Source of the DNA: CAZPUS01 sp964589825 | GTDB taxonomy: Bacteria; Fibrobacterota; Chitinivibrionia; Chitinivibrionales; WJKA01 | DNA length: 59,632 nt | Assembly: GCA_964589825.1 (NCBI GenBank) | Contig: CAZPUS010000017.1 | Coordinates: 1 to 59,632, forward strand | Direction of reading: 5' to 3' | In this document: in pieces, positions 9,229 through 19,127 of the stretch | How positions within the stretch are numbered: position 1 is the first letter of the stretch | Layout of the letters: the number at the start of each line of letters is the position of its first letter | Position numbers and translations under genes: made by a program | The notes under the pieces: model-generated | What the model was told of the DNA's origin: nothing | The model's database searches: none | What the model saw: the letters and a program-made list of their open reading frames with translations, nothing else

Positions 9229-9448
9229 ATAAACCTCCTGTGATTATAAATTGATGGTTTTATTTTTTCTGGCATCATACCGGATTATGCAATGGCCGTG
9301 CCAACACCCTTTTCCTGTTTTATGATAACGTGTTATACAGTTACGTCCAGAATCATTTATTTCAACGCGTATCATTTTCGATACTGACCCCGCCGGGATG
9401 TATCAGTGCGGATACAGCCATCGGCGATCAGCTCACAAACTCATATAA
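9229..9448. other. intergenic region, divergent promoters expected
   Basis: Noncoding stretch between the lipoprotein run and element copy 2. No ORF or obvious hexamer pair is convincing. The segment ATCAGCTCACAAACTCA near 9427 has a close match upstream of the phosphofructokinase gene (42277), of unknown meaning. Confidence 0.35.
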
Positions 9449-9610
9449 CCTAAATTGAGCGGTTGTTTTGATGAAAGCTGCGGTGAGCCGTGCTGCTATT
9501 GTGTTCTCGAAAACCATGGGGCAACCTTGTTGGTTGTCTCATGATTGTCGAGAATATAAGAGTAGTGCGGATTCCACCTGATTGCACGAACCAAAATTGC
9601 TCAATTTAGG
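9449..9610 (+). repeat. 161-bp intergenic element, copy 2
   Basis: One of the best-preserved copies: left end CCTAAATTGAGCGGTTG, right end TTGCTCAATTTAGG. The central hairpin has arms of 23 bases around TTGTT, with 19 Watson-Crick pairs and two G-T wobbles by eye. It sits between the divergent lipoprotein run and the DUF4390-kinase operon. Confidence 0.92.
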
Positions 9611-9671
9611 TATTAGTTGATAATCAGTTATATTTTTACCGTATGTTCCATTTTATCACACGTTGTCTTGT

Positions 9672-10274
9672 ATGAATTACCTTCTCGCCCTTCTCACCGC
9701 TGCCAAAGCCCTGACCGTAACATTCGGTCTTTTGAGCCCAGCTTCGGATATGCGACAGCTCCATATCGACGGGATCCTGGTGGACACTGAAACCATACGC
9801 ATACACTGTCACGTGAGCCGGGCATTTCCCGACGAGCTGCGCGAACTTATCCGCTCCGGCACTCCAGTACCGCTCTACCTTTCCGCATCTCTGCACCCGG
9901 ATAAGGGATCAGAGCCTCAACGCAGTGTTCTGCTGCGCCGGACTATCGCCTATGACATCACTACAGAGCACTGTATATTGATTAACGAGCCGGCCCGGGA
10001 TACGAGCCGATTCGACCAACTCGATTCCGCACTGAGTGTCGCCGCCCGATTCGACAGTGTTATAGTCGCCCGTACGAATGAGCTGCTGCCGGAGTCCCGT
10101 TACTCGATACGTGCGTCCGCATTTCTCGGCAAAACGAGTATCGAAGCACTGCAGAACAAGGCAATCGACCTAATGTATTTCTGGAACTTCAATCGACCCG
10201 GCGCTCAGACACAATCGTACCCAGCACGAACCCTTCTGCACCGTACCATATCAGAACCGGATAGCGTAGGATGA
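9672..10274 (+). CDS. DUF4390 domain protein, first gene of an NtrY-NtrX-like operon
   Basis: About 200 residues with an N-terminal signal-like segment and a beta-rich body (ending FWNFNRPGAQ). The pattern of a secreted beta-sandwich protein directly before a HAMP histidine kinase and a sigma-54 activator matches DUF4390 proteins, which in proteobacteria accompany NtrY/NtrX. The family has no established biochemical role; a periplasmic or envelope-sensing accessory is inferred from this linkage. The ATG at 9672 is preferred over the upstream TTG at 9663. The stop overlaps the kinase start by ATGA. Confidence 0.7.
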   Translation: MNYLLALLTAAKALTVTFGLLSPASDMRQLHIDGILVDTETIRIHCHVSRAFPDELRELIRSGTPVPLYLSASLHPDKGSEPQRSVLLRRTIAYDITTEHCILINEPARDTSRFDQLDSALSVAARFDSVIVARTNELLPESRYSIRASAFLGKTSIEALQNKAIDLMYFWNFNRPGAQTQSYPARTLLHRTISEPDSVG

Positions 10275-11479
10275 AAAACCTCTCGCTGCATGTCAAGATG
10301 TTTCTGCTTATGGCAGTCGTGGTGCTGCTGGCGACTATACCCCTTATGATTTACAATATCTCCACAATCGGATCGCTCGCCCGGCTGGGTAATGCGGATG
10401 AAATCGAACGCACGCTCGAGCATGCGGTATCCCGCAACAGAATGTCCGACGCATCATCGCATTCCGAAGCGGTTCTTGCGCTGAAGAAATACCGTCAGTT
10501 TCAATCATTAAAAAATGCGATGCTGCAGCAGGTAGTGCTTGTCAGCGTCGGCTATTGCGTACTCATCAGCATTGTGGCGCTATGCATCGGCTATTTTTTT
10601 ATAAAACGCATAACCAAACCGCTTGCGCAATTGACCGGCGCGACACGCAAAATTGCGGATGACGATCTGGACTACCGTCTCAGAGAAACCAGTGGCGGGG
10701 AGCTGGGCAGACTTATTCAATCGTTCAACACAATGGCTGAAAAACTGCGCTACGCCCAGCAACAGAAAATGGTCGCAGAGCGCAAGGCGACATGGCAACG
10801 TGTCGCCCGGACGGTTGCGCATGAAATAAAAAATCCTCTCACGCCCATCAAACTTTCGACCGAGCGCCTCAATCAGAAATACCTCGACAACAGTGACGAT
10901 TTCGGCACGGTACTGCAAAGTACCACATCGACGATACTTTCGGAAATCGATAGCCTCCAGAAACTCGTGGATACATTCCACACCTATGCAAAATATCCCG
11001 ATCCGGATTTCTCGACAGTCAGCATCAACAAAGTGGTACACGACGCGGTGGCGCTGTTTTCGAGCCACGACAACAATATCCGTTGCGAACTGGATACGCA
11101 CGAGCCGACATGCCGTATCGATCCCTCACAGATCCGCCAGGCACTCACCAATGTGATTACCAACGCACTTGATGCAACCATCCGTGTTGCGCAACCCGAC
11201 ATCGTGGTTCGCACCGCAAAACTGATCAACGAAGTCGCCGTTTCGGTCTCCGACAATGGATGCGGTATTTCCCCACACGACTTCTCGAAGCTTTTTCAGC
11301 CCTACTTTACGACAAAATCGCACGGCAACGGTATCGGCCTCGCACTCACCGAACGGATCGTGAGCCTCAACGGCGGGTCGATCACTCCCGAGAGCGAACC
11401 CGGAAAGGGCACTACATTCACCTTTTACTTTCCCTGCGTTGACACTACACAGATTATCGATTTTAAAAGGAGCGCATGA
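10271..11479 (+). CDS. membrane histidine kinase, NtrY-like
   Basis: A 402-residue sensor kinase. A first membrane helix (about 8-30), a short periplasmic loop of about 65 residues and a second helix (about 88-112) precede a HAMP domain. The H-box is VAHEIKNPLTP (His near 184), followed by N-box NVITNALDA, G1 DNGCGIS and G2 GNGIGLAL, so all kinase motifs are intact. It lacks the long multi-helix N-terminus of classical NtrY. It is expected to phosphorylate the next gene product, whose start overlaps its stop. The stimulus is unknown; the adjacent DUF4390 protein may act as input. Confidence 0.9.
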   Translation: MKNLSLHVKMFLLMAVVVLLATIPLMIYNISTIGSLARLGNADEIERTLEHAVSRNRMSDASSHSEAVLALKKYRQFQSLKNAMLQQVVLVSVGYCVLISIVALCIGYFFIKRITKPLAQLTGATRKIADDDLDYRLRETSGGELGRLIQSFNTMAEKLRYAQQQKMVAERKATWQRVARTVAHEIKNPLTPIKLSTERLNQKYLDNSDDFGTVLQSTTSTILSEIDSLQKLVDTFHTYAKYPDPDFSTVSINKVVHDAVALFSSHDNNIRCELDTHEPTCRIDPSQIRQALTNVITNALDATIRVAQPDIVVRTAKLINEVAVSVSDNGCGISPHDFSKLFQPYFTTKSHGNGIGLALTERIVSLNGGSITPESEPGKGTTFTFYFPCVDTTQIIDFKRSA

Positions 11480-12840
11480 TGGCCAGTATACTCATCGTAG
11501 ACGATGAAGAGAACATTCGAAAATCGCTTTCCGAAATTTTCGACGATCAGGGCTACTCGGTAGAATGTGCCGGAGACGGAGAGCAAGCTCTGCAAAAAGT
11601 CAAGCAGCAGCGTCCCGACGCAGTGCTTCTCGATATTAAGCTTCCTCGAATGGACGGCCTTGACGTGCTGCAAAAAATCAAACAGAGCACCGTTGACTGC
11701 GAAGTAGTAATGATCACCGGCCATGGGTGTGTTGATTCCGCAGTCTCGGCACTCAAAAAAGGTGCCTTTCATTTTTTACAAAAGCCCCTCTCGATGCTCG
11801 AGGTAAAGCAGATAACCGCACATGCGGTCCATGTCAAACAGCAACGCGACACACTTAACGAGCTGCACCGTCAGCAAGAGGAAAAATATACCATTATAGG
11901 GTCGAGCCCCGAAATAACCCGGGTGGAACAGCAGATAGACCAGATCGCGCCCTCAGGTGCGCGTGTACTGATCACCGGTGAAAGCGGAACCGGCAAGGAA
12001 CTGGTTGCCTATGCGCTGCACCGCAAAAGCCCCAGAGCGGGTAAACCGTTTATCCGGATCAACTGTGCCGCCATTCCAAAGGATCTTATCGAAAGCGAGT
12101 TGTTCGGTCATGAAAAGGGCGCGTTTACCGGTGCGGTACACACAAAAAAAGGAAAGTTCGAACTGGCGCATACCGGCACATTATTTCTTGACGAAATCGG
12201 TGACATGGATTATACCACACAGACGAAAGTATTGCGCGTGTTACAGGAGGGAGAACTGCAGCGTGTTGGGGGCACACACACTATTACCGTGGATGTGCGC
12301 GTAATAAGCGCTACCAACAGGGAGCTTCAACAGATGGTACGTGACGGGTCCTTTCGTGAAGACCTGTATTACCGCCTCTGTGTAGTGCCCATCCACGTAC
12401 CGTCGCTGGCGGAGCGCACCACCGATATAGGCCAGCTTGCGCAGTTTTTTATCGATCGCTACTGCCGGGAGAATTCCCTGCCCGAAAAAAAACTCACCGA
12501 TGATGCACACACGCTATTGTGCAGTTACCAGTATCCGGGTAACATCAGACAGCTTCGCAATATTATTGAACGCATCGCCATCCTCGCACCGGAAACCACC
12601 GTGGATGCATCCCGTATCAAACGCATCCTCGAGCCCTCGAGCGAGGCAATGCCCGTGGACCTGTTTACCACATCGAGAAGCCTGGCACAGGCAAAAGAAG
12701 AGCTTGAACGCGAGTACGTGTCCCGCCAGCTCGAGCTTTACCACTGGGATATCGCCCGGACCGCCGAGGTACTCGGTGTTCAGCGTACCAACCTGCATCG
12801 TAAAATCAAGCAACTCAATATCGAAAAACCTCTGCGATGA
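11476..12840 (+). CDS. sigma-54-dependent response regulator, NtrX/NtrC-like
   Basis: A 454-residue activator in three parts: receiver domain with phospho-acceptor Asp53 (LLDIKLP), AAA+ domain with Walker A GESGTGKE and the sigma-54-contacting loop GAFTGA, and a Fis-type helix-turn-helix at the C-terminus (TAEVLGVQRTNLHRKIK). It binds enhancer sites and opens sigma-54 promoters when phosphorylated. AGGAG lies just before the start. It overlaps the kinase gene by ATGA, so the pair is a two-component system. I could not find a convincing -24/-12 promoter in the window that would name its target. Confidence 0.92.
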   Translation: MMASILIVDDEENIRKSLSEIFDDQGYSVECAGDGEQALQKVKQQRPDAVLLDIKLPRMDGLDVLQKIKQSTVDCEVVMITGHGCVDSAVSALKKGAFHFLQKPLSMLEVKQITAHAVHVKQQRDTLNELHRQQEEKYTIIGSSPEITRVEQQIDQIAPSGARVLITGESGTGKELVAYALHRKSPRAGKPFIRINCAAIPKDLIESELFGHEKGAFTGAVHTKKGKFELAHTGTLFLDEIGDMDYTTQTKVLRVLQEGELQRVGGTHTITVDVRVISATNRELQQMVRDGSFREDLYYRLCVVPIHVPSLAERTTDIGQLAQFFIDRYCRENSLPEKKLTDDAHTLLCSYQYPGNIRQLRNIIERIAILAPETTVDASRIKRILEPSSEAMPVDLFTTSRSLAQAKEELEREYVSRQLELYHWDIARTAEVLGVQRTNLHRKIKQLNIEKPLR

Positions 12841-12859
12841 AGGAACTGTAACAAGCGAA

Positions 12860-14149
12860 TCATCGTTTTTTCTTCTTACCTTTTCCCGGCTGCGGGGTTT
12901 TTGCCTGCCGGACCTGATTCCTTCCCGACTCTTTTGCCCTGTAGAGCGCCTTGTCCGCAGCCTGTACCACCTGTTCGATGCTTTGCTGTGGTGACAAGCG
13001 GTGTGACACCCCGCACGAAACAGTTACCGAGACTTTTTTTCTGCCACACTCGGTTTTCATCTCCTCTACACGCGTACGAACCCGCTCCATCACTTTGACC
13101 GCATCTTTTGTCTCGGTTTTCTGGAAAAAGACCGTAATCTCTTCCCCTCCGTAGCGACATACAATCCCTCCGGGCAGGGCCTCTTTACATATGGCCTGAG
13201 CGGTATTGTACAAAATTGCGTCACCTGCCTGATGCCCGTAGGTATCGTTAACATGCTTGAAATGATCTATGTCGACCATTGCCACGGCAAACGGCGGGGC
13301 GGTGTTGATTCTGCTCCGCTCTGAGATGATACGACTACAGTAATTGCGGTTATAGATATGCAGCAGCGGATCGTACGCAATGCGATGTTCCATACGGAAA
13401 AACCAGTGCGATACCGATCCTATTTCTATATACAACACCCCGGTAAGTGCGAACGCAACCAGCGCCTGTTGCGCGGCAGCGACGAACGGAATGACCATCC
13501 ATCCCGCCGCATAAAAAAGCACCGAACCCGAAAGTATCCCTCCGAGGAAAAACTCCCGGGCAAGCCATCGCCGGGTAGCCAGTATAATACCTGCCGCCCA
13601 CAGTGGCGCCGCCCAGTATCCCGGATGTGCCGCATAATCGGCCTGCAGCAGATGCAGATGCTTCGACGCCGGGGGATAGAGCACAATTACGCCAAGAAGC
13701 AGCACTTCAACGATGGTACATACAAGTGTAATGGCACGTGTAACTCTGTACTTTACGAACGAGGGAACGATAACAATCAGAATAAAGTGTACAAATACCA
13801 TTACATAGAGTGTATGAAACGCACCTTCGGGTATATATGCAGGATTTTGCAGCCAGAGCCAGTAATAGACAACCATACCCGCACCGGTGGCCGCACTCAG
13901 ATACCCCAGCAGATAGACTTTGAGATTCTGGACCCTGGGAAACGAGAAATGACCGATAAAGAGTGATACCAGCGCCGCCGCACCTCCCAGTACCGGCAAC
14001 AACCGTTCATAGAAAAAACTGTTGGTTCCGGGCCTATATGAGAAAAAATGAAAACCGAGAGCACACGCCACCACTGCCGCGGCGATAACGAACCCCCAGC
14101 CCCACCGATCGCCGGTTTTACGTCGCTCTTTTTTTGTCTGGGTCGTCAC
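12860..14149 (-). CDS. membrane diguanylate cyclase (GGDEF domain)
   Basis: A 429-residue protein with seven or eight hydrophobic helices (about 18-255) and a C-terminal GGDEF domain (about 265-420). The active-site motif reads GGEEI near 331, with IDHFK and NDTYGHQAGD upstream as in active cyclases making c-di-GMP. No RxxD inhibitory site is seen five residues before the motif, so product inhibition is probably absent. A basic tail (GKGKKKKR) ends it. It is convergent with the response regulator, separated by about 20 bases. Confidence 0.9.
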   Translation of the reverse strand: MTTQTKKERRKTGDRWGWGFVIAAAVVACALGFHFFSYRPGTNSFFYERLLPVLGGAAALVSLFIGHFSFPRVQNLKVYLLGYLSAATGAGMVVYYWLWLQNPAYIPEGAFHTLYVMVFVHFILIVIVPSFVKYRVTRAITLVCTIVEVLLLGVIVLYPPASKHLHLLQADYAAHPGYWAAPLWAAGIILATRRWLAREFFLGGILSGSVLFYAAGWMVIPFVAAAQQALVAFALTGVLYIEIGSVSHWFFRMEHRIAYDPLLHIYNRNYCSRIISERSRINTAPPFAVAMVDIDHFKHVNDTYGHQAGDAILYNTAQAICKEALPGGIVCRYGGEEITVFFQKTETKDAVKVMERVRTRVEEMKTECGRKKVSVTVSCGVSHRLSPQQSIEQVVQAADKALYRAKESGRNQVRQAKTPQPGKGKKKKR

Positions 14150-14230
14150 CTCTGGTTCCCATCGAATCGTTTAAGATGGTAGTAAACGTATAACCTGTTT
14201 CCCACCTGAGCCGGGAGAATTTTTGTATAA

Positions 14231-14388
14231 CCTGAATTGAGCGTTTTTTTGCGCCTACCGCTGCGAGCCGTGTTGTTTCCGTATTTTCAAAATGACGGGT
14301 CAAACCTGTTAGCCGGCTCATTATTCGCGCAGATGCAGAAGCAATACGAATGACAACGTATTTCGCACGCAATACCGCTCAAATCAGG
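14231..14388 (+). repeat. 161-bp intergenic element, copy 3 (diverged)
   Basis: Left end CCTGAATTGAGCG and right end CCGCTCAAATCAGG are clear, but the interior differs from the other copies and the central hairpin is weakened. It separates the codirectional BatE (14432) and diguanylate cyclase (14149) genes. Confidence 0.8.
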
Positions 14389-14431
14389 AGCAGATTATGA
14401 CATCATACCACAAATATACACCGGCGCGTAC

Positions 14432-15199
14432 TTATATCACACCCAGCGAATGCCGGGGGACCCATCCGCTCATCCCGTTGGGCAGGGTAATCAGCACCCA
14501 CTCCCTGCGCTCTTTTACACAGCGCAGTTTTATCCCCTCGTGAATGGTAAAGAGCACTCTGTCTCCTTTTGGTTCGTTACGTACGTCTACCACATTGTCA
14601 AGCACGATTGCACGTGTAACCGTTTCGGCGACGTATATTTTACGAGACGCGGAGCTTCCCACCGCCACGAAGAAAACCCCTGTCACGATACCGGCATACA
14701 TACACCATACACGCGCTGCGTAGGAGGAAAAGAGCGCCACTGCAAAAAGCAGCGCCATACTACCCAGCAGGATAAAAAGGATCCACAGCTGTGTGCGTAG
14801 CGTAAAAAACGTATGGAATGCATGTATCACGGCTTCCACGAACCCGTACTCCTGCTGCGGTGTTTTGTTGACAATCCGCTGACGCGCAATATGTAAATTG
14901 GCCTCGACATCTTTGCCGCCGGGATTGCGCGCATGCGCTTTTTCGTAATAGAGAATAGCCAACCCGAGCGAATCGGTCCGGTAGTAACAATTGCCCAGAT
15001 TATAAAAAACCGCACTGTGCGTGCCCCCCGCATCAAGCACCTTTTTATAATACCGTGCGGCAGAATCGTATTCATGAGTGCTGTAGAACTCGTTTGCCCG
15101 CAAAAACCACTGCTGCCACTTCGCGCGTTGCGATGCACCGGCCGCAAGTGCACTGTATACCAGCACACACACGAAGAGTCTTTTCATATACATGCTCAT
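14432..15199 (-). CDS. batE: BatE-like protein, TPR plus SH3-type domain
   Basis: About 255 residues. A signal peptide is followed by TPR repeats (NEFYSTHEYDSAARYYKK and NLGNCYYRTDSLGLAILYYE), two membrane helices (about 135-185) and a C-terminal SH3-like segment with VDVRNEPKGD and GMSGWVPRHS. This is the last member of the Bat (Bacteroides aerotolerance) operon, an envelope complex of uncertain chemistry needed under stress in Bacteroides and related bacteria. The ATG at 15199 overlaps the BatD stop by ATGA and is 5 bases after AGGAGG. Confidence 0.85.
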   Translation of the reverse strand: MSMYMKRLFVCVLVYSALAAGASQRAKWQQWFLRANEFYSTHEYDSAARYYKKVLDAGGTHSAVFYNLGNCYYRTDSLGLAILYYEKAHARNPGGKDVEANLHIARQRIVNKTPQQEYGFVEAVIHAFHTFFTLRTQLWILFILLGSMALLFAVALFSSYAARVWCMYAGIVTGVFFVAVGSSASRKIYVAETVTRAIVLDNVVDVRNEPKGDRVLFTIHEGIKLRCVKERREWVLITLPNGMSGWVPRHSLGVI

Positions 15200-17124
15200 G
15201 AGCACCTCCTTTTAACGGCTCGCAATGTGCGCAGCACATCCGAGGCGGTATCGATCAGCGAGTGCGCACCCTCCGTATCCCGGGAGGCTTTCTGGGTCGT
15301 ATCCTGCTGGGGCGTATATTGGGAGGCAACGAATCCATACCGGCAGGCATCGGTGTGCTGTAAAAACGTAACCGTTTTCTCCACCGCCGCCGGATCGACA
15401 CCGCGCTCGGTCAATGCACGTCCCAGCTGCTCTCGTGTGGACGCACCGGGATGCAGACCAAAGCGCTGAGATATGTAGTGCTCCACTGCAGCGGCGCACC
15501 GGCGCCCCACCTCTGCCGGGGAAAGTGCAGAAATGCGCCCGGCTGTTTTTTTCAGCATTCGCTGCGAGTACTGATAGGACTGCCCCGAACGCATGAATAG
15601 CTGTAGCAGGTATACATGGATATTCTTTTTTACGAGAAAGGCGGCGAGCGCAAAAAGTATCGCCAGCGCATACAGTATCGCAAAATGCAGCTGCCTGTAT
15701 GGAGTTGCCGACTGTGGCCGCACCGTGACGTTGGTATGGATATATCGTATATCCTGCGCCTGTTGTCTGATTTCGGTCTGGGTTAGCAGACGTGAACCCT
15801 CACCGGCGTGTTTTCTGTCACTCGATTTTTCGACCTTCACTTTTTGCGGCTCGGTGCGTGCGTAGGTATACTGGTTTTCTTCGGGGTCGAACCAGACAGC
15901 TTTTACGGCAGGGATTGTTATCGTGCCCGGACTGTTGAATACGGTAAGAAACTTGTAGTTGCGGGTGGTATACAATCCACGCGAGGAGGTATCGATATGT
16001 GTCGATATCTCCGGCTCGAATATGTCTGCATCCTCGATATCTGGAAGTGATATCTGCGGCAGGTTTCCTGCACGGGTGTGCGCACCCACCGTCACGGTTA
16101 CCGTCGCCTCCTCTCCTTCACGAAGCTGTGTGGTGCTTATTTTGCTGCGCAGCGTAAGTTCACCCACACATCCGCTGAATTGCTGTGGCGGATTGGGCCG
16201 CTGCTGTACGTTGATCTGCAGTGCATTGGTTTTTGCCACCGCAGGAATTCTCTGTACTGCCGACGATCCCATAAACCCATCGAAAAAGCGGTCAAAAGGA
16301 TCACGGCTGCGACGCTGACGCGAAACCCTTTTGCGTTTATAGTATTTCATGATCTGTGACGGTATCGTTACCGTACCCGCATGCAGTGCAAAACAGGCAA
16401 AACGCTCGGTAAACACATAGGAGCGAACTCCGTCCCTATCCTCCGGAATCCCTTTACCGATCTCATTGCTCGGCGTAATACGCATTACCGAAAAATCGTT
16501 CTTCATCGCCTCCATGAGCGATGAGACGAGTGAGTGATACGACTGCTGGGGAATATCCACACCCGCATCCGCCCTTTGGCGTATGCGAAGCGTCACCACC
16601 ACCTGCTCGCTCGTATACGGGCTGCGGTCACTGATGGTAACAGTAGTGCGCAGCGCGGTGGCGGCTTCTCCGTTTTCACCTTTTTCACCGTTTTCAACCG
16701 TAATGGCAATCGCTTTGGTGGTATGTATACTGTCCCCCACGGTCACTTTACACGAAGGAAATGTAAACGATTCATTCTTTGTCGGTCTGAGTATGAGCCG
16801 ATACATGTACTGCAACGTAACATTCCTTGACATTTTACCGTTTATAATCTGTATGGAAGATTGATGCGACTGATCCTTTGAGGTATTCACCACCTCAAAC
16901 GAAGGAGCTGACGGGATGTCGAGCCCGGGAAATTGCTTCAGCTTGCGCGGTGAACGAATGTCGATATTGATGACCACCGCCTCACCCGGACCCACATGCC
17001 TCGAGGCGGCACGTACTGTAACTTGCGTCTTCTCTACCGCATGAGACGCACCGAAGCCGCACAGCAGTGCCACACATGCACAGTGCAGCAGGCACAGGAT
17101 TCGATATGGGTTTTTTGACTGCAT
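15196..17124 (-). CDS. batD: BatD protein
   Basis: About 642 residues. A signal peptide is followed by repeated immunoglobulin-like domains (first motif GPGEAVVINIDIRSP; later LREGEEATVTVTVGAHTRAGNLPQISLPDIE), a membrane helix near 490-510 and a cytoplasmic C-terminal part. This is the usual BatD architecture. It probably assembles with BatA and BatB at the inner membrane. The start at 17124 lies 7 bases after the BatC stop; an in-frame ATG at 17163 would overlap BatC. Confidence 0.88.
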   Translation of the reverse strand: MQSKNPYRILCLLHCACVALLCGFGASHAVEKTQVTVRAASRHVGPGEAVVINIDIRSPRKLKQFPGLDIPSAPSFEVVNTSKDQSHQSSIQIINGKMSRNVTLQYMYRLILRPTKNESFTFPSCKVTVGDSIHTTKAIAITVENGEKGENGEAATALRTTVTISDRSPYTSEQVVVTLRIRQRADAGVDIPQQSYHSLVSSLMEAMKNDFSVMRITPSNEIGKGIPEDRDGVRSYVFTERFACFALHAGTVTIPSQIMKYYKRKRVSRQRRSRDPFDRFFDGFMGSSAVQRIPAVAKTNALQINVQQRPNPPQQFSGCVGELTLRSKISTTQLREGEEATVTVTVGAHTRAGNLPQISLPDIEDADIFEPEISTHIDTSSRGLYTTRNYKFLTVFNSPGTITIPAVKAVWFDPEENQYTYARTEPQKVKVEKSSDRKHAGEGSRLLTQTEIRQQAQDIRYIHTNVTVRPQSATPYRQLHFAILYALAILFALAAFLVKKNIHVYLLQLFMRSGQSYQYSQRMLKKTAGRISALSPAEVGRRCAAAVEHYISQRFGLHPGASTREQLGRALTERGVDPAAVEKTVTFLQHTDACRYGFVASQYTPQQDTTQKASRDTEGAHSLIDTASDVLRTLRAVKRRCS

Positions 17125-17131
17125 CACGCTG

Positions 17132-18085
17132 CTACCAGTCCTTTTCCGGCTTCTGCCCGCCACGGGGCATCGCTTTTTCAGGTGGTTTGTTCAACTGCTT
17201 CGCATCATCCGCAAACTGCTGCAGCAGCCGTTGCGCACGGGCACGTTCCATTTTCTCTTTTTTGCGCTGTGCAGCACGCTCTTCACGCTCCCGGGCACTG
17301 CGTTCCCTCTCCTGTGCCGCGTCTCCTTTTTTTTCCGACTGCCGTTTTTTCTCTTTGTCCTGTCCCTGTTCTCCACTCTCTTCCTTTTTCTTTTCCCTTT
17401 CCTCGTTTCCGTCCCGGTTGTTGTCACGACCCTCACTCTTTTTTGATTCACCCTCTTTTTTCCTGTTGTCCCCCTTGTCGTTGTTCCTTTTATCATTCTG
17501 CTTCTGGTTTTGATTTTTGTTGTTTTTCTGTTGCTTTTTCTGCTCTTTTTTCAGCTGCTCGAGTACGCGCCGGGCGATTTCAAGATTCCATTTTGCATCC
17601 GTATCGTGGGGAGTGCTCTGAAGTGCACGCGTATATCCCTCTACAGCCTTTTCCAGCTGCCCGATAGCCTGCTGCTTTTTCCTTTGCCGCATGTGCGTCC
17701 GCGCAGTATTGAAGTGTGCGTTTGCCTTGTTATAGTGCAACGCAGCCGCGACCTCTTCGTCTGCGGCCTCGGCGGGCAATGCCTGCTCATACGCTTTCAG
17801 TGCCTCGTCGTAGCGTCCGAGTCTGTACAATACCGCAGCCCTGTTGGCCTGCAACTGCGCATTATCGGGCACCTTGACACACGCCTCATTGTACATTTTG
17901 AGCGCCTCTTCGTATTTGCCCTGTTCATACAGCTTTTTCGCACGGGAATGCATGCGAAATATCTCGTCTGCCTGAAGACTGCAGGCAAAAAGCAGCGCCA
18001 TAACCGCAATGGTGCAAACCCTGAACATCGGTCGCCGCAGCTTTCGCGTCTTGTCGCGTATATCACTTTCGTTATACATTGGCAT
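17132..18085 (-). CDS. batC: BatC-like TPR protein
   Basis: A 317-residue protein with a signal or anchor (IAVMALLFACSLQA), three or four TPR units (AKKLYEQGKYEEALKMYNEA and others, about 45-175) and a long very charged tail (about 185-300) made of Lys, Glu, Arg, Asn and Gln. TPR units suggest a scaffold for the Bat complex; the tail is low-complexity and likely disordered. It overlaps batB by 14 bases. A later ATG at 18028 would shorten the N-terminus without removing the hydrophobic segment. Confidence 0.82.
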   Translation of the reverse strand: MPMYNESDIRDKTRKLRRPMFRVCTIAVMALLFACSLQADEIFRMHSRAKKLYEQGKYEEALKMYNEACVKVPDNAQLQANRAAVLYRLGRYDEALKAYEQALPAEAADEEVAAALHYNKANAHFNTARTHMRQRKKQQAIGQLEKAVEGYTRALQSTPHDTDAKWNLEIARRVLEQLKKEQKKQQKNNKNQNQKQNDKRNNDKGDNRKKEGESKKSEGRDNNRDGNEEREKKKEESGEQGQDKEKKRQSEKKGDAAQERERSAREREERAAQRKKEKMERARAQRLLQQFADDAKQLNKPPEKAMPRGGQKPEKDW

Positions 18086-19091
18086 GATGCGCCGAGCCTT
18101 TGCGTGTAATCGTGGGAATACAGATACTCATACAGAGAAAAAAGAGTGCGCACAGCACGAATATATGATACTGCTGCTTATACATCTGCATTCGGCTTTC
18201 GTTGAAGCGTTTTTTCTCCATTTTCATCACTTCATCGTAGATATGCGTCATATGCAGTTTCACACCTGCATGAAAATACTTTCCGTTGCCCGCCCCGGCG
18301 ATACGCTCGAGCATGGCGGGATTGAGCCTTGTCATTACCACATTGCCCCGGTCATCCTTTTTGTATACCACATTACCGCCGCGTTTCTGAAGAGGAATAG
18401 GTGCGCCTTTTGTGGAGCCCACTCCGACGGTATAGATGCGTACTCCTTCCCGGGCTGCAGCCCTGGCCGCATCCAGCGCCTCGCCCTGATGATTTTCTCC
18501 GTCCGAAATCACCACCAGCACCTTGTGTTTTTTCTGCTCGTCGACAAAGGCATCCTTTGCGGTGGTAATCGCGTCACCGATCGCGGTTCCCTGCACCTGC
18601 ACCCATTCGGGCGTCACCGCTTCCAGGAACATATGTGCCGCCGAATAATCGAGTGTCAGCGGACATTGCACAAAACTCTCTCCGGCAAACACCACCAGGC
18701 CGATACGATCACCCCCGAGCAAATCGATGAATTTAGCGATCTCGTGTGTCGCTCTCCTGAACCGGTTCGGTTTCATGTCCTCCGCCTGCATACTGCGGGA
18801 TATATCCAGCGCCACGATTATATCGACACCTTCCCGCTCCACTTTCTGCATTTTGGATCCGAAACGGGGCTGCATAAGCGCAATCACCATACAGAGGTAG
18901 AAAAGCAAAAAGAGTATCCCCCGCAGGATGCGGGTATGGACCCCGAGTACCGGGGTAAGCCTCGGCAACAGTGTGTCACCGGCCATACGACGAAGCATAC
19001 TCCTGCGCCGTTGCACATCCCACAGTATCAGTGCCGCCGGTAGCAGAATCCCGAACAATAGCCATCCGAATTGCGGATTAGCGAAGCGCAT
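18072..19091 (-). CDS. batB: BatB, von Willebrand factor A domain protein
   Basis: A 339-residue inner-membrane protein: two N-terminal helices (about 8-25 and 56-75), a VWA domain (about 88-285) with an intact metal-ion-dependent adhesion motif DISRS and later SDGEN, and a C-terminal helix near 310-330. VWA domains bind a divalent metal and protein partners. It follows batA by 36 bases and is about the family's usual length. Confidence 0.9.
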   Translation of the reverse strand: MRFANPQFGWLLFGILLPAALILWDVQRRRSMLRRMAGDTLLPRLTPVLGVHTRILRGILFLLFYLCMVIALMQPRFGSKMQKVEREGVDIIVALDISRSMQAEDMKPNRFRRATHEIAKFIDLLGGDRIGLVVFAGESFVQCPLTLDYSAAHMFLEAVTPEWVQVQGTAIGDAITTAKDAFVDEQKKHKVLVVISDGENHQGEALDAARAAAREGVRIYTVGVGSTKGAPIPLQKRGGNVVYKKDDRGNVVMTRLNPAMLERIAGAGNGKYFHAGVKLHMTHIYDEVMKMEKKRFNESRMQMYKQQYHIFVLCALFFLCMSICIPTITRKGSAHHANV

Positions 19092-19127
19092 GCCGATATC
19101 TCCTCATAACTGTACAACCGCAGCCGC

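Noticed and set aside
9427..9445. Shared motif ATCAGCTCACA-CTCA with 42277-42295
   Set aside because: Only two occurrences seen, short, with no consistent position relative to a gene; chance is not excluded.
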